NCBI GenBank assembly: GCA_021014325.1
Contig: CM037464.1
Location: 3,875,127 to 3,939,126 of the forward strand
Source: Plazaster borealis
Taxonomy: Eukaryota > Echinodermata > Asteroidea > Forcipulatida > Labidiasteridae
DNA: 64,000 nt
Direction: 5' to 3'
The translations under genes and the position numbers were made by a program. Each line of letters starts with the position of its first letter. The first letter of the stretch is position 1. Below are positions 1 to 11,500 of the stretch, one piece after another. The notes below the pieces were generated by a model. It saw nothing but the letters and a program-made list of their open reading frames with translations. It was not told the DNA's origin and did not search any database.

Positions 1-139
1 CTCAATCCAATCCAAGTTACATGTAATAATAAGGATGAGCAATGATGATCTCCTTGGATATACATCTGTGATGGTGTCTTAGCGACACGTCCCAGGGGAG
101 GAAAGTCATCTTGTAATACGAGAAGAGCAACATTAAGAA

Positions 140-700
140 AGACTCTGATACTGGCCAGATTATATAGCAGTCACATTTTAATGATGGGGAGGGGGCGGGG
201 ATAACAAAGGGAGAAAGTGAAATCATCTCTGCGTTGAGGAGAACATCACTTGCCAATAAGAAAATGCTGTGATTGTGAGATTAAGTAGCTGTTATGTTCC
301 AACGTCAGGGATAAGGGGGGGGCGTGAGTACTGGAGAAAGAAAAGCTCCGTTAATGGCAACCCGAACTTGCCGACAAGAAAAGGCTGTGATTGCCAGATT
401 ATCAACTGTGACATTTCAAATTTTGGAGGATAACTGAGGGGACAACACCGCTCGGCGACCAGAAATGGTGAGATGAGCTAGCAGTCTTCTTCTCTAGCGT
501 CTGAGGGGGATAACAAGGGGAGCGAGTGTAAGAGATAGAAAGGCTCGGTATCCCCACTTGCTGTCGAGAAACACACCCCCACTGCAAGATTGGCAGATTA
601 CGCCGGCATTAGGGGATAAACAGAGGGAGCAAGTGTTCGAAATAGAAAGGCCGTGTTAATGGCAACCTCACTCGCCAAACAGCGAGATGGGACTGAGCGG
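140..700. repeat. Degenerate tandem array, ~110-bp unit
   Basis: About five diverged units sharing GGGATAACAAGGGGAG, GAAAGGCTC...TTAATGGCAAC, CACTTGCC..CAAGAAAAGGCTGTGATTG and CCAGATTATC. Phasing is about 105-120 bp with indels. Confidence 0.6.
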
Positions 701-1310
701 TGCAGTTTGAGCACTCAATTGCACCCTAGTGACGTACATCAAACCGGCAATGTGATATTGTTGACAATGACCATCCAATCTGCTTTTTCTGTTCAGGGCA
801 CTATGGATTGCCGTGTATGTTTTTTTTATCTTGCATGTTGTATTTTATGTGCTGATGTCGAGGGTTGTTTTGTTCGCCCGTTGGCGCTGTTATGCGAATT
901 ACCTGATGAAGGAAGATGACCCTTGTCTGTTGAAACTGAAGCCTCTGGAATTGTGCTGTTTGGTTCTGAAAAGAAGAAGACAAAAAATAGAGAACATACA
1001 CAAATGGAATTAGATTACTTAAGATGAACTACATGTTAACATGCATTGATAGATGTCGGTATTTAGCATCAATGGAGACACAGATACTAGAAGAATGGAG
1101 AAATGAAATTGCTGTTACAATTTTTGCAAAAAAATTGTCAAAATCAGCGTTAATCGGTGTCCAAATGACAAACTATCCCTGTTCCATTCTATAAATAGAC
1201 ACATTTGAGTGTATCTGATCAGATTAACAATCGAAGGGATGCCCGTTATTGTTAGTGCCAGTCAAGTCTAAAAACAGTTATATCGCACTGGAAAGTTACA
1301 TGTACAGACA

Positions 1311-1594
1311 GGTTTTTTCAAAACTGTGGAGCATTTTGGATCCAAATTTTGGGATGTTTGGCCGAAGCACGCTGAATTGAAACAAGGTCTTCGGAATGTT
1401 TACTACTTGGTGTTTATCTTGGTTTTGAAAAGCCCAACTGTGCAATCTGGAGCATTCTATATGGTTTTCTCATGATGTTTTGTATCTTTTTTGTGAAAAA
1501 AATAAAATAATAAATTTGCGTTATCGACCGAAAGGTGCGCAAATCGCGCATATCGGCCCGATACGCTAGCTTGTGCATGGGGAGAACCCTGCAT
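1311..1594 (+). repeat. Interspersed repeat K, copy 1
   Basis: Begins TTTTTTCAAAACTGTGGAGC and ends AGCTTGTGCATGGGGAGAAC. Other copies: 4995-5225 (+), 21585-21850 (-), 55725-56030 (+), 57975-58360 (-). Intact ends read GGTTCTCCCC...GGGGAGAACCCTGG, an inverted terminal pair as in hAT-like elements. Confidence 0.65.
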
Positions 1595-2082
1595 GTACAG
1601 ACTCGGGAAGCATCAAGTGTTACATGTACCTACGTGAGGGTAACACCCAAATCGTACTCTAGTTTACCATACACACACACGTCATATAGAGAACCCTTGT
1701 ACGCTCAACACATCGAGGACACTCCATCTCTGACCATGCGTAGCAATAACTATAATCAATACCAGATGTATTTAAGGCCCTCAAAGGAGATAACCAAATC
1801 ATTAGACCAAACAGATTTTTCTCTGCCATGAAGTAAAACAGAATAAAAATAAAAAAGGAAATAATTGTATATTAAATTAGTCTTATCGAGCATAATTTAT
1901 ATAATTCAATCAATGGTTTTTATTTGTTTATCCAAACCGGAATATTTGGATGGTCCATGGAAAAAAGGAAACACTAGGATTTGAAACGACTTCCTGTTGG
2001 CCTAGACCTTAGGACTGGGTTGCCAATAGAACTATGAATATACATGTAACTTGGCAATAATAATGGGATGACTTATCTTTAA

Positions 2083-2241
2083 AGGCATCGTACGCATTGG
2101 AAATTGTCAAAGACCAGTGTTCTCACTTGGTGTATCCCAACATATGCATAAAATAACTAGCCTGTGAAAATTTGGGCTCAATTGGTTATCGAAGTTGCAA
2201 GAAAATGATGAAAGAAAAAACACCCTTGTTGTACAATACCT
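2083..2241 (-). mobile_element. TTAA MITE family A, internally deleted copy
   Basis: Starts AGGCATCGTACGCATTGG, ends TTGTACAATACCT, with TTAA at the right end shared with the next element (2242-2245). Carries the reversed 3' part of family A. Confidence 0.6.
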
Positions 2242-2245
2242 TTAA

Positions 2246-2706
2246 AGGTAGTATACAGGACTAGTAGAGCTGACAAAATAGTCACAGACGGTGTTCATGT
2301 TTTGTGTGATCAACCATACATGAAATAACAAACCTGTGAAAATTTGGGCTTCATCCATTGACAAATTGTGTGAGTCAGGAGAAAATAAAAACTACCCAGT
2401 CAGTTTCCCTTGTGGCTTATAACTTGATATCAGGAGAAAATAGTGAAAAAAACATGAACAACTTTTAGCATACACATTAAAAACACATTGTCCTTGATTT
2501 TGGCTGAAAGAACCAAAATCAGCTGTTGCGTTTTTAATCTAAATGTTTTCAGTACAGTTTTCTTGAATATGACTTCATTTCAGAGGAAAATATTTCACAG
2601 AAAAAATGGTACTACTCTAACAAGTCTGAACTTCACAATCAGTAAGCATTCGGAATTTTTTTTTTCAATTATTTTTTTATCCTGACCAATCCTGTATATA
2701 ATACCT
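2246..2706 (+). mobile_element. TTAA MITE family B
   Basis: AGGTAGTATACAGGACT... to ...CCTGTATATAATACCT between TTAA sites at 2242 and 2707. Other copies or pieces: 11580-11693, 28609-28980, 30970-31196. Shared inner text: GACAAAATAGTC, GTTCATGTTTTGTGTGATC. Confidence 0.65.
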
Positions 2707-2710
2707 TTAA

Positions 2711-3065
2711 AGGCACTGTACACGTTTGGTAATTACTCAAAATATCTATTAGCATAAAAACTTACTTGGTAACGAGCAACAGAGAGCTGTTGATAGTATA
2801 AAACATTGTGAGAAACGACTCCCTCTGAAGCAGAGAAAGAGGGAATTTCTCACTAAAATAATAAAAACGTCTTGCAAGAAGTTTTTATTCCTATCTGAAA
2901 GCACACAAATTTGTACAACAACCGTGTTTTTTCTTTCATCATTTTCTTGCAACTTCGATGACCAATTGAGCCCAAATTTTCACAGGCTTGTTATTTTATG
3001 CATATGTTGGGATACACCAAGTGAGAACACTGGTCTTTGACAATTACCAAACGTGTTCAGTGCCT
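2711..3065 (+). mobile_element. TTAA MITE family A, full copy 1
   Basis: Terminal inverted repeats AGGCACTGTACACGTTTGGT and its complement ...ACCAAACGTGTTCAGTGCCT, bounded by TTAA. About 355 bp, no ORF. Part of a three-element chain from 2083. Confidence 0.8.
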
Positions 3066-3543
3066 TTTAAAACCAGTTTGAGTTGAGTTCTATTTACACT
3101 GTGTTAATAAACCCTCTTTGCCGCCATTCCCTAGCTTATTCCCAATAAGCTACTCAGTAAAATAGGAAGATATGTGTAGTGTAGTTTAGACTCCAGCCAG
3201 GTAGCCAGAGAATTTGCCAGTGTTGTCACCTTGATGTTGAAACAGAAATCCATTTCCTGCTAGATTGCCCACAATGTCCTTAATATAATGGATTTGAATT
3301 CTTTGGAAGGGAAGATCGATTGAAGTGTTTGATGGGCCATTCCGATGAAACTATTATTGGTTGCCAAATATATCTTTGTACTTTACTGTTTTAAAAGAAC
3401 TCCAAAATGCATGATAATATGTAGGTTTAAATATTGTCTTTAGTTCCTCTCCTTCCGATACAACTTTTTACACACTATATGTTTTTGAAATACTGATGTA
3501 ACCCTCCCCAGGGTTATATCACAGAATAGTTTAATCTCAATTA

Positions 3544-3715
3544 ACCTCCACCTGTGACATCATGCTATTGTTCCATCACTCCATTATTTCGCACGGATGG
3601 CGAGATGGGTACATACATGTACATGTACATGTATTAGACAATATCGCGCCATTCCGCTTCGTGCAAAATAATGGAGCACTGGAACATACATGTACATGAC
3701 ATCACAGGTGGAGGT
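3544..3715. mobile_element. Foldback element, ~170 bp
   Basis: Arms ACCTCCACCTGTGACATCATG and CATGACATCACAGGTGGAGGT, with inner matches CTCCATTATTTCGCACG / CGTGCAAAATAATGGAG. The loop holds an ACATGT run. Confidence 0.65.
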
Positions 3716-3817
3716 AAAGTCACATAATGCCCTCAGTGTACGCGCCATTCGTGGGATACGAAAATGGCCCTCACAAATGGTACATGTCACAAATGGTACA
3801 TGTGGAATGCTATTTTA

Positions 3818-3907
3818 TCTGGTATTAACCTTATTTTGGTAAGCATCTTTTCATTGTTCTTAGCTACTTTTTGTGCTTATAAGCAGCTCTATGAAATTGG
3901 GCCCTGG
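3818..3907 (-). repeat. Palindromic repeat E fragment
   Basis: One end of repeat E: GGTATTAACCTTATTTTGGTAA ... CAGCTCTATGAAATTGGGCCC (see 14928-15115). Confidence 0.55.
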
Positions 3908-4765
3908 CCTGGCTGTGTACAAAACACGATTATTTACTGTACATGTTTGAACACTACTGTACATATTCAACCAATGGTATGGATTCTCCAAACAAACATG
4001 GCAGAAGGGCACCAAGGGTTACAACTAGTACAAATTTGTACTAGTTGTTTATGTACATTTACCTCGAACATCAGAGGTCAAATTTCATGATATTCTCCAC
4101 TGTCGACCACAGGTCTCTCACATGTAGCTCAGAACTTATCAAGGCGAACATTTTATTTTTTATATTTATGTATTTAATTTCTATTTTCAAATTTAAGTTA
4201 TTTTATATTTCAAGATTAAGTTATTTTATATTTTCCCTTTCCTGTAATTGGCGGCTAGTCCGCTGTTGGTTTGGACAATAAATACAAAATACTTTTACCA
4301 TGACCAAGTATTTATTCCTGTTAAATGTTTGTTGACTGTTTAGGTATGGACTTGGAAAAGTTAAGTCACTCTTAAAAGTATTTGTACTTGGAAACACCTG
4401 GGACCACTGGACTTGGGTTATTGGCCCAAAGCTAGAACTACTGGATTCTGGCCAGTGGTCCAGAGGAAGCAGGATTTCAAGTCTGTGCCGTCAACCAAAG
4501 GGTGTCTCTGGAAGATTTTTGAACACATAGTTTGTAATTTCTGAATTTTGATCAAATTTCTTGTGCCTCGAAAGGTGGAAGATTTGAGCCTATTTTCAAA
4601 AAAAGAACACATCGTATCTGTTTTTATTGTGAAGCACACTTGAATCCTCGATTCTGATTGGTCGGTCCATAGCAACAAGACTGCAATATAAACCTATATT
4701 ACATGGCCCATATCAAACCCTGTTCCATAACGTGCTGTTTTAACTCTGTGTATAATGCATTATTA

Positions 4766-4940
4766 TAAGCTGCGCGTCAAGTTTACTTGAAGATAAATTC
4801 GTTATCACACGCATGTTCGTGGAGTATGGAAAAATATAGCATGTCTGCGTCACATATCCAACTCGGCCTCGTTGGATATTGGACACGAATCAGAAGCGAT
4901 TTTTTTCTGTATTCTACTCCCGCTTGTGTGATCACTAATA
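4766..4940 (-). repeat. Repeat O, copy 1 (uninterrupted)
   Basis: Contains CTTGAAGATAAATTCGTTATC, CACGCATGTTCGTGGAGTATG and ATATAGCATGTCTGCGTC. It gives the empty-site reference for the hAT-like insertion at 52327. Confidence 0.55.
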
Positions 4941-4994
4941 TGCTTCGAATCAAAGATGTATGGCGAGCGTCCAAGCAACCATTTCAGGTATCTC

Positions 4995-5225
4995 CCAAGA
5001 TTTTTTCAAAACTGTGGGGCATTCTGGATCCAAATTTTTGAAGTTTGGCCAAAGCAAGCTAAATTGATACATCATCTTCGAAATGTTTTCTACTTGGTGT
5101 TTAATCTTTGTTTTTTAAAAGTCCTACTGTTCAATCTGGAGCATTCTATATGGTTTTCTCTTCTTTTGTTTGCGTATCGGCAAAGATTTACGCGAATTGG
5201 CATGCTTGTGCATGGGAAGAAACCC
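4995..5225 (+). repeat. Repeat K, copy 2
   Basis: TTTTTTCAAAACTGTGGGGC ... CATGCTTGTGCATGGGAAGA; diverged copy of 1311-1594. Confidence 0.55.
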
Positions 5226-6255
5226 TGCATTTCATTGACATTTTAAACGGTAATCAGGTTACACTTCTGTCTTTTTCAAAAAAACTAATTCTATATTGAT
5301 CCTTTTAAAGAGGAAACCGAGTTTCTCCGAAATCGAATCTCAAGAACTCCCTTTAATTCCTTCAAGGTAACTCGTCCTCCCGTCGTGTCTTATGGCTGAT
5401 TGGCTTAATGAAGGGACAGGTGTACCTATATGTCTAATAATAGCATTTTGACAATGATCGCCCATGTAGGCAGCATGTGGGCCCATACGAGCTAAGAGAA
5501 GCTGATCCATTGGATCATTATCACATTGCGTGAGGGGGTGGATTTTTTGTATTCCCTCTTTTATCATCGCCATTGCGGTATTTTTTTCTTTCTTTTTCAC
5601 GTGGGCAGTACCTGAGTTTATCAATGCCATCATCACGCTGGGCTAACAGTTTGATCTTGCACTCTGCTTGACGCAGAGCATTTTGTCAAATGTCCCATGA
5701 CAGGTACAAAAATAATTCACGAAGCGTAAGACAAGAAACACAAGTAAGGGTACCATTTTGCTACTGTTATGTTAGCAGTTTCCCCTGAAACCGCCCAAAA
5801 GTATTTCAATATGGGAATGGACATGTAGGCTTATACTGAAAATAATTTCAGTTGATTAGTGTTATAATTTTGTAATTACACTCAATTTAAATAAAACAAA
5901 TTGAGAAAAAAAATTAGATAACCTTTTCCGTTGATTTGATGGAAATTCAAGGGTTGATTTAAACAAAACAAAATCATCAAGTGAATCAACTTGAAAAGAA
6001 TCATTATTTAAGATTAAAAAATACACACAGATGAAACACAAATTGAACGACAGTTAAAAAAAATACAAAATGAAGAAGGCAAGACAAGTTTTCGACCCAC
6101 AAATAACATGATTTGGTCTGGCATCAAAATGGCATGAAAAAAACATCTGCTCATTTGCAAATTTTCACAAATAGAATTTTGTCATGCATAAAAAGGAATT
6201 AACTGAGTGCCTTTGACATTGCCCCGCTAATAGATAAATTGATAAAATTCTTTAA

Positions 6256-7336
6256 AGGGTCTGTAGACTATATGTTTGGCAATGACTCTTAAAATTAATG
6301 GCAATAAAAATGTACTCGGTAAGAAGTACAGCAGCTTTGGATAGTGTAATGCATTTTTGAGAAACTTTTCACTTCGAAGTACTGCGGTTATGGAAAAAGA
6401 TATCACTTTTTATCCAAAAAATTTGAATGTGAGAAGCTTTACTGACAGTTAACGTTTCTCAGATTGTGTATTTCAATTGCAGATTATTGGACATAACCGT
6501 TCTAGATTTTCGGCAATATCTAAAAAACGCTACCACCTTTTGAATTTCACAGGTTAGTTTTATGGTATATATCTACAACTATAGGATTGAAACAAACAGT
6601 GGGTTCCAATAGACTGTGCAAGTCTCGCGCATATTTGAACTTCCGGGACCATTGTGGTCCCAACAATATGGAGATTTACGTGTGCAAGATTTTGTTTTGT
6701 CAATTATTTTAGTTTAACGTGGTTTATGACCATGAAAAATTTATATGTGGTTGGGAATGTAATACTTAGTTATAAAAAATATGAAAGTAAAATCAATTCA
6801 ACAATAAAACAAAGAAAACCCTAGAATTAAAGTTGACTCAGCTTCCGGTTACTGCCAAAAACTAAGAATTTTGTGCTCACCTCCGATCACAAAACTTATG
6901 TAAACGCTTGTTTTGGATGCGCGATGATAATCGCCAGATGCTGTAATTGCAACGGGAAACCTTTTCATTGCAGTATATGGTTGTTGAGGCGTCAGCGTCC
7001 TCTATAAACTGCGTCTAGCGTTAATTTTACGCCTTTGTGACCTTCGCGAATCCTCGTAAGGGGTTTCTGAAAAGTTAAGATCAAATAAGCATCCTTGTCC
7101 CAGAGTTTGAATTTTGTTTCAATAATAATTAACACATTATTGGTGTATTTATTACAAAGACTAAAACTGATTGTATAAAAATGTAATGAGTATTTTTGTT
7201 GTTCCGAATTTGTCATTAGATATAATTTAAAACAAAGAATTGATTTTTAGGAAAAGAAAGTTCTTCGTTTGATGTGTTTTCTCGTTCTGATACGCACGAG
7301 ACTTGCACAGTCTATTACCAAACGTATACAATCCCT
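6256..7336 (+). mobile_element. TTAA MITE family C, split by a second element
   Basis: Left end AGGGTCTGTAGACTATATG after TTAA (6252-6255); right end ACCAAACGTATACAATCCCT before TTAA (7337-7340). Copies at 19915, 36832 and 53939 lack the insert at 6611-7313, so the interruption is later. Confidence 0.8.
6611..7313. mobile_element. AGACTGTG element D nested in family C
   Basis: Terminal repeats AGACTGTGCAAGTCTCGCGC and ...GCACGAGACTTGCACAGTCT, 703 bp. Flanks CCAAT and ATTACC against the empty CCAATTACC of other C copies show a 2-bp AT duplication. No transposase frame. Confidence 0.78.
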
Positions 7337-8486
7337 TTAACTACAATGTTTGTATGGTGAGATGAAGAGAAGGCGGCCAAGCATGCAATTATAATCTTGA
7401 ACCGGGAGACCTTTTTCTCTTTCATTCTTGAGTACTATGTGGCATTTCCATTACATGCAGAATATCCCAACGTGGAAATTTGTTTTAAGGGTATCAATGC
7501 TTATCTGCCACCATGTTCCCCGTATGCAACTGCAGCCATCACCATTGATTTCCATTATATATTACAAAAAGGGCCAGACTATTTCCTTCCCTTCCAGCCT
7601 CAGTTTGGATGAATTGTTTGAATGGGGTATAAACAAAAAAGATGGCCCCAAGACAAGGTCTTCCCTACTGGATTCAGAACGGCCATAATCCTTCTTAAGT
7701 TGAAATCGTGACAAGACTACTCTCCTCTTATGTATGGGAATGCAAAGGAATGTTCACATGTACTCTAGTCTGAACACTGCACTGACCAGGCACGATTATT
7801 TGGCGCTTGGAAAAAACAGAAATATTTATTGAGCACTTGGGCTCGCCTACATTATGGTACATGTACAGGCTTTTATTCGCCCTTTGCACAGTCAGCCATT
7901 TGCGCATAGAGCCTCGAATTGGGGACAGCAGTGAATAGAACTAGGTATTATACAGTATAACTCTGTATTGTCACGGTAATGTAATGACATTTTCATCCAA
8001 ACAGATGAATAAATACAACACAAATGAAGCATGAAGTCCAGGCTCTACACACACATGGTGGATCCATGCAAAGGGCTATTTAATAACAATTTTGCTGTTT
8101 TTTTCTAAGGGCCCGAAAATCAGAAATCAGATTAAAGTGGGAAGAAATAACATGTCTGACTGACTGCGATCAATCACTAAAATGCTACGCATGGCTGAAG
8201 AGGAGCAAATAATATGACTCTGAGGTCATGTCCAAGTTAAGGGACTTTGGCTACGACTATGGCCATTACCAGTAGTGATCAAGCCATAGCCACTGCTGAA
8301 GTCATCAATTCAGACACTGCCTTTCAGGTAGTGTAAAGGCCGTATCAGAATTGGCAGCTAACAGCTACGGCTACGACTGTGTTGCCAAGGACGTCCAATA
8401 CTTCAAACGCATAATGATGCGAAAAATCTAGCCATGGCCGTAGCAGTAAATTCCGACCCGGGTGTTAGAAACTGATTTTTGATTAC

Positions 8487-8546
8487 CTGTGGCGGCTGGG
8501 ACGCCATCTTGCATTTGAGGTTGTCCTGCTGTTTCAATGCAGACAG
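8487..8546 (-). CDS. PHACTR: PHACTR 60-nt cassette exon
   Basis: A textbook minus-strand exon: acceptor ATCCTTACTTTTCAG, 60 nt, donor ACAG/GTAATC. Its length is a multiple of three and it is phase 1 at both ends, matching the exon at 13967-14143. In that frame it adds about 20 residues containing CIETAGQPQMQDG. Vertebrate PHACTRs usually go from the FKPWKW block almost directly to RPEL1, so this would be an inserted, possibly alternatively spliced, segment. No domain is recognised in it. The splice signals and phase are seen directly; membership in this gene is inferred. Confidence 0.62.
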
Positions 8547-11500
8547 CTGAAAAGTAAGGATAGATACGAGGTTTTAAAAAAAACAGACAAAAAGACGAGT
8601 TCTTTGTTGCATGAGAGAATTGGACTACAACTTCACCATGGGGACGGCTTTTGTTGTTCAAGTAGAAATCCATATAACCTTGTATGGACCTTTTAGTAAT
8701 ACGACCTACTGTACCATTAGTAACAGGCCTCCAATACACAAGTCTTGTACATGCAAGACTATTGTGTCACACATTAACACAAAGTGAATAACAATTGGCT
8801 TCACTACAAGAATTCATTATTGTCTCATTTTGGACGTCACGGTCATAGGCGGCATACATTTTGACTTGAGGTAAAGCAAGCAGGGACGAAACAATTTAGG
8901 TTTTTTTCCTAAATGACAATAGACTGTGCAAGTCTCGGGCATATTTGAACTTCCGGCACCATTGTGGTCTCAACCATGGAGTTTTAAGAGGGCGGGATTT
9001 TCTTTTGTCAATTATTTTAGTTTAACGTAATTTATGGCTATGAAAATGTTGTTGGAAATGAATTACTAAGTGATTAACAATTTGAAAGTAAAATCAATTC
9101 AACAAACTAACGAAGAACAGAATAAGAGAATAAGACTTGACCTCCGTTTCCGGTTACTTGTAAAAGATTAAGAATTTCATAGAAAAATCTATTCTTCGTT
9201 CAAGTTTTTTTCTCGTTTTCGGTATGCGCGAGACTTGCACAGTCTATACTAAGGGTTGAAACTCAATCATGGCCACTCACAGAGCCCATTTCCCCCCGTC
9301 AGCACGCAAAACTTTGTACAGCGTTTTATTTTTGTAGTTTTATAGTTTTCTCTGAAACAAAAAAAAGGGAGGAGAAAACCCCCCCAGAAATCAGCTGGGC
9401 TTACCGCCGAATTCTGCGCTTTACGATCACCATTCTTCGCTTACAGGGCAAGTACTGAATTTCTGCACTAGCTATGTAAGCGAAGAATACCTAGTAACCT
9501 GTTCACTGTTTCCCGCGCCAACCAGACGCTCGCGACCGGTTAAAATCCCTTCCAAAAAATAGTTATAAAATGGAAAATAAAGATCACACGGCCACAGAGT
9601 TTTTTAAATGGGAAAGAACACTCTTGAGGGTGCTATTGTGACCTGTTTTTTGGGGGGGTCGCCATTTGCAAAAATTGAGTACACAATTGATGTGTCCACT
9701 TAATCAATTTATCACTAAAATAAATGGTGCATGAAAGGGTTAATTTCGCTTGTCGTGTAAGTGCTGAATTCCCTGCTGAGCGACGGTTCTTTGCTTACAG
9801 TAAGCAGAGCCATGAAATTGGGCCTTGATCAGCCGAGAAGTTTGTATGCCAAATAATTGGGGTGCCTTTAACCTCATGGCAACTCCTTGCCCTTTATAGG
9901 TTAGATCCCAGGGCCCACTTTTATAGAGCTGCTTCAGCAGAACATCTTGCTCAACAATTCTCTACTAATCACAAATGAGCAGCATACCAGTCACGTATTG
10001 ACATGGTATCTTCGCTGGTAACCTTATTCCGGTAAGCATATAATTTTATGCTTACACGTAGCTACTTTATGTGCTTCAGCAGCTCTATGACGTTTTTTAA
10101 CAATTCTCTGCTAATCACAAATGAGCAGAATACCAGTCACAGAAGTAACATAATGAAATGGTATCGTGGCTGGTAACCTTATTCCGATAAGCATATAATT
10201 TGGTGCTTAGCAACTTTATATGCTTCAGCAGCTCTATGACATTGGGCCCTAGCCAGTAAGCGGCTTGCCTGGTACATGCGTATATTTGAAGCTCATTACA
10301 TGTATCTGCATCATCTACTCCACAAAATGATACAATTTCAACTCTTATTCCATCACAAGAAACTTGACCTTCTCCAACCAGATGCGTAGCGAAGCATTCA
10401 ATTATAAAAAGGCAAAGACACACAGCAATATTAGATGACAAAAACACCTGTTACGTTCTGTGTTTCTGCAGCAAAGTACATGTACATGTACATATAATGT
10501 GTGCATGTGCAGAGTTTGCCCTTAACTTATCTAGTGACTGGCCAGCAGGATCAGTAATCTTGTCGTTTCACTAGTCCGTCAGCTTTTTCACTAGTCCATA
10601 TTTCAAATGAAAATACGGATGCTTTTTAACACTGAACCAGCCAGTCGGACCACTAGGGCACAATTTTGACTGGTCCTCAGGTGTTGCAACTAGCATTTGG
10701 CCAGCGGACCACTGTTAAAGGCACTGTACACGCTTGGTTATTACTCAAAACATAAAAACTGACTTGGTAACGAGCAAGGGAGAGCTGTTGATAGTATAAA
10801 ACATCTGAACATTGTGAGAAACGACTCCCTCTGGAGTAACGTAGTATTTGAGAAAGAGGTAATTCTCACTAAAATAATAAAAGACTTCTTGCAAGAAGCC
10901 TTTTATCTGAAAGCACACAAATTTGTACAACAAGGGTGTTTTTTCTTTCAACATTTTCTTGCAACTTGCCCAAATTTTCACAGGCTTGTTACTTTATGCA
11001 TATGTTGGGATACACCAAGTGAGAACACTGGTCTTTGACAATTACCAAACATGTCCAGTGCCTTTAAGGGAGAACGCTGAGTCCATTTTCGCAAAGAATA
11101 CCAGTTTCAGCAAGCATCTATAGCATGTATTGACCCATGCCAGGGTTCTCCCTCAGTTGTTCGCTGGCTGCTGGCCAAAAGCCAGTTACAACACCTAAGG
11201 ACCAGCCAGAATTCACTCTCAGTGGCCCAACAGGCTAGTTCAGTGTTGAAAAGTATCCCTATTGCATTAGAAATATGGACTATTAAAAAAGCTGGTGGAC
11301 TAGTGAAATGACAAGCTAACTGGTCCTGCTGGCTAGTCATTACAAAAAGTTAAGGTCAAATCCTGCCGTACGTTTGTCTATTTCCCCAAATCCCAATTTC
11401 AGCAAGCATCAAAAGCCAGAATGGTAGTGATTTACATGTACAGACCTTTCTATTGTTGATAAACAAACCGCGCTGGTTGGCATGGATGGCCGAATGTAAG

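Larger units (their letters stand above)
1..8486 (-). other. PHACTR intron, leftmost part
   Basis: No coding exon recognised on either strand. It holds a degenerate tandem array (140-700), foldback and TTAA elements listed separately, and otherwise AT-rich unique sequence (700-1300, 5240-6250, 7340-8480). 8220-8450 carries short palindromic pieces with TACGACTATGGCCAT and GCCATGGCCGTAG, probably another MITE. Confidence 0.4.

Noticed and set aside
5340..5636. 98-codon minus-strand frame as an RPEL-bearing PHACTR exon
   Set aside because: Contains YLEGIKG but no LxxRP...ELxxRxIL pattern and no fitting splice sites.
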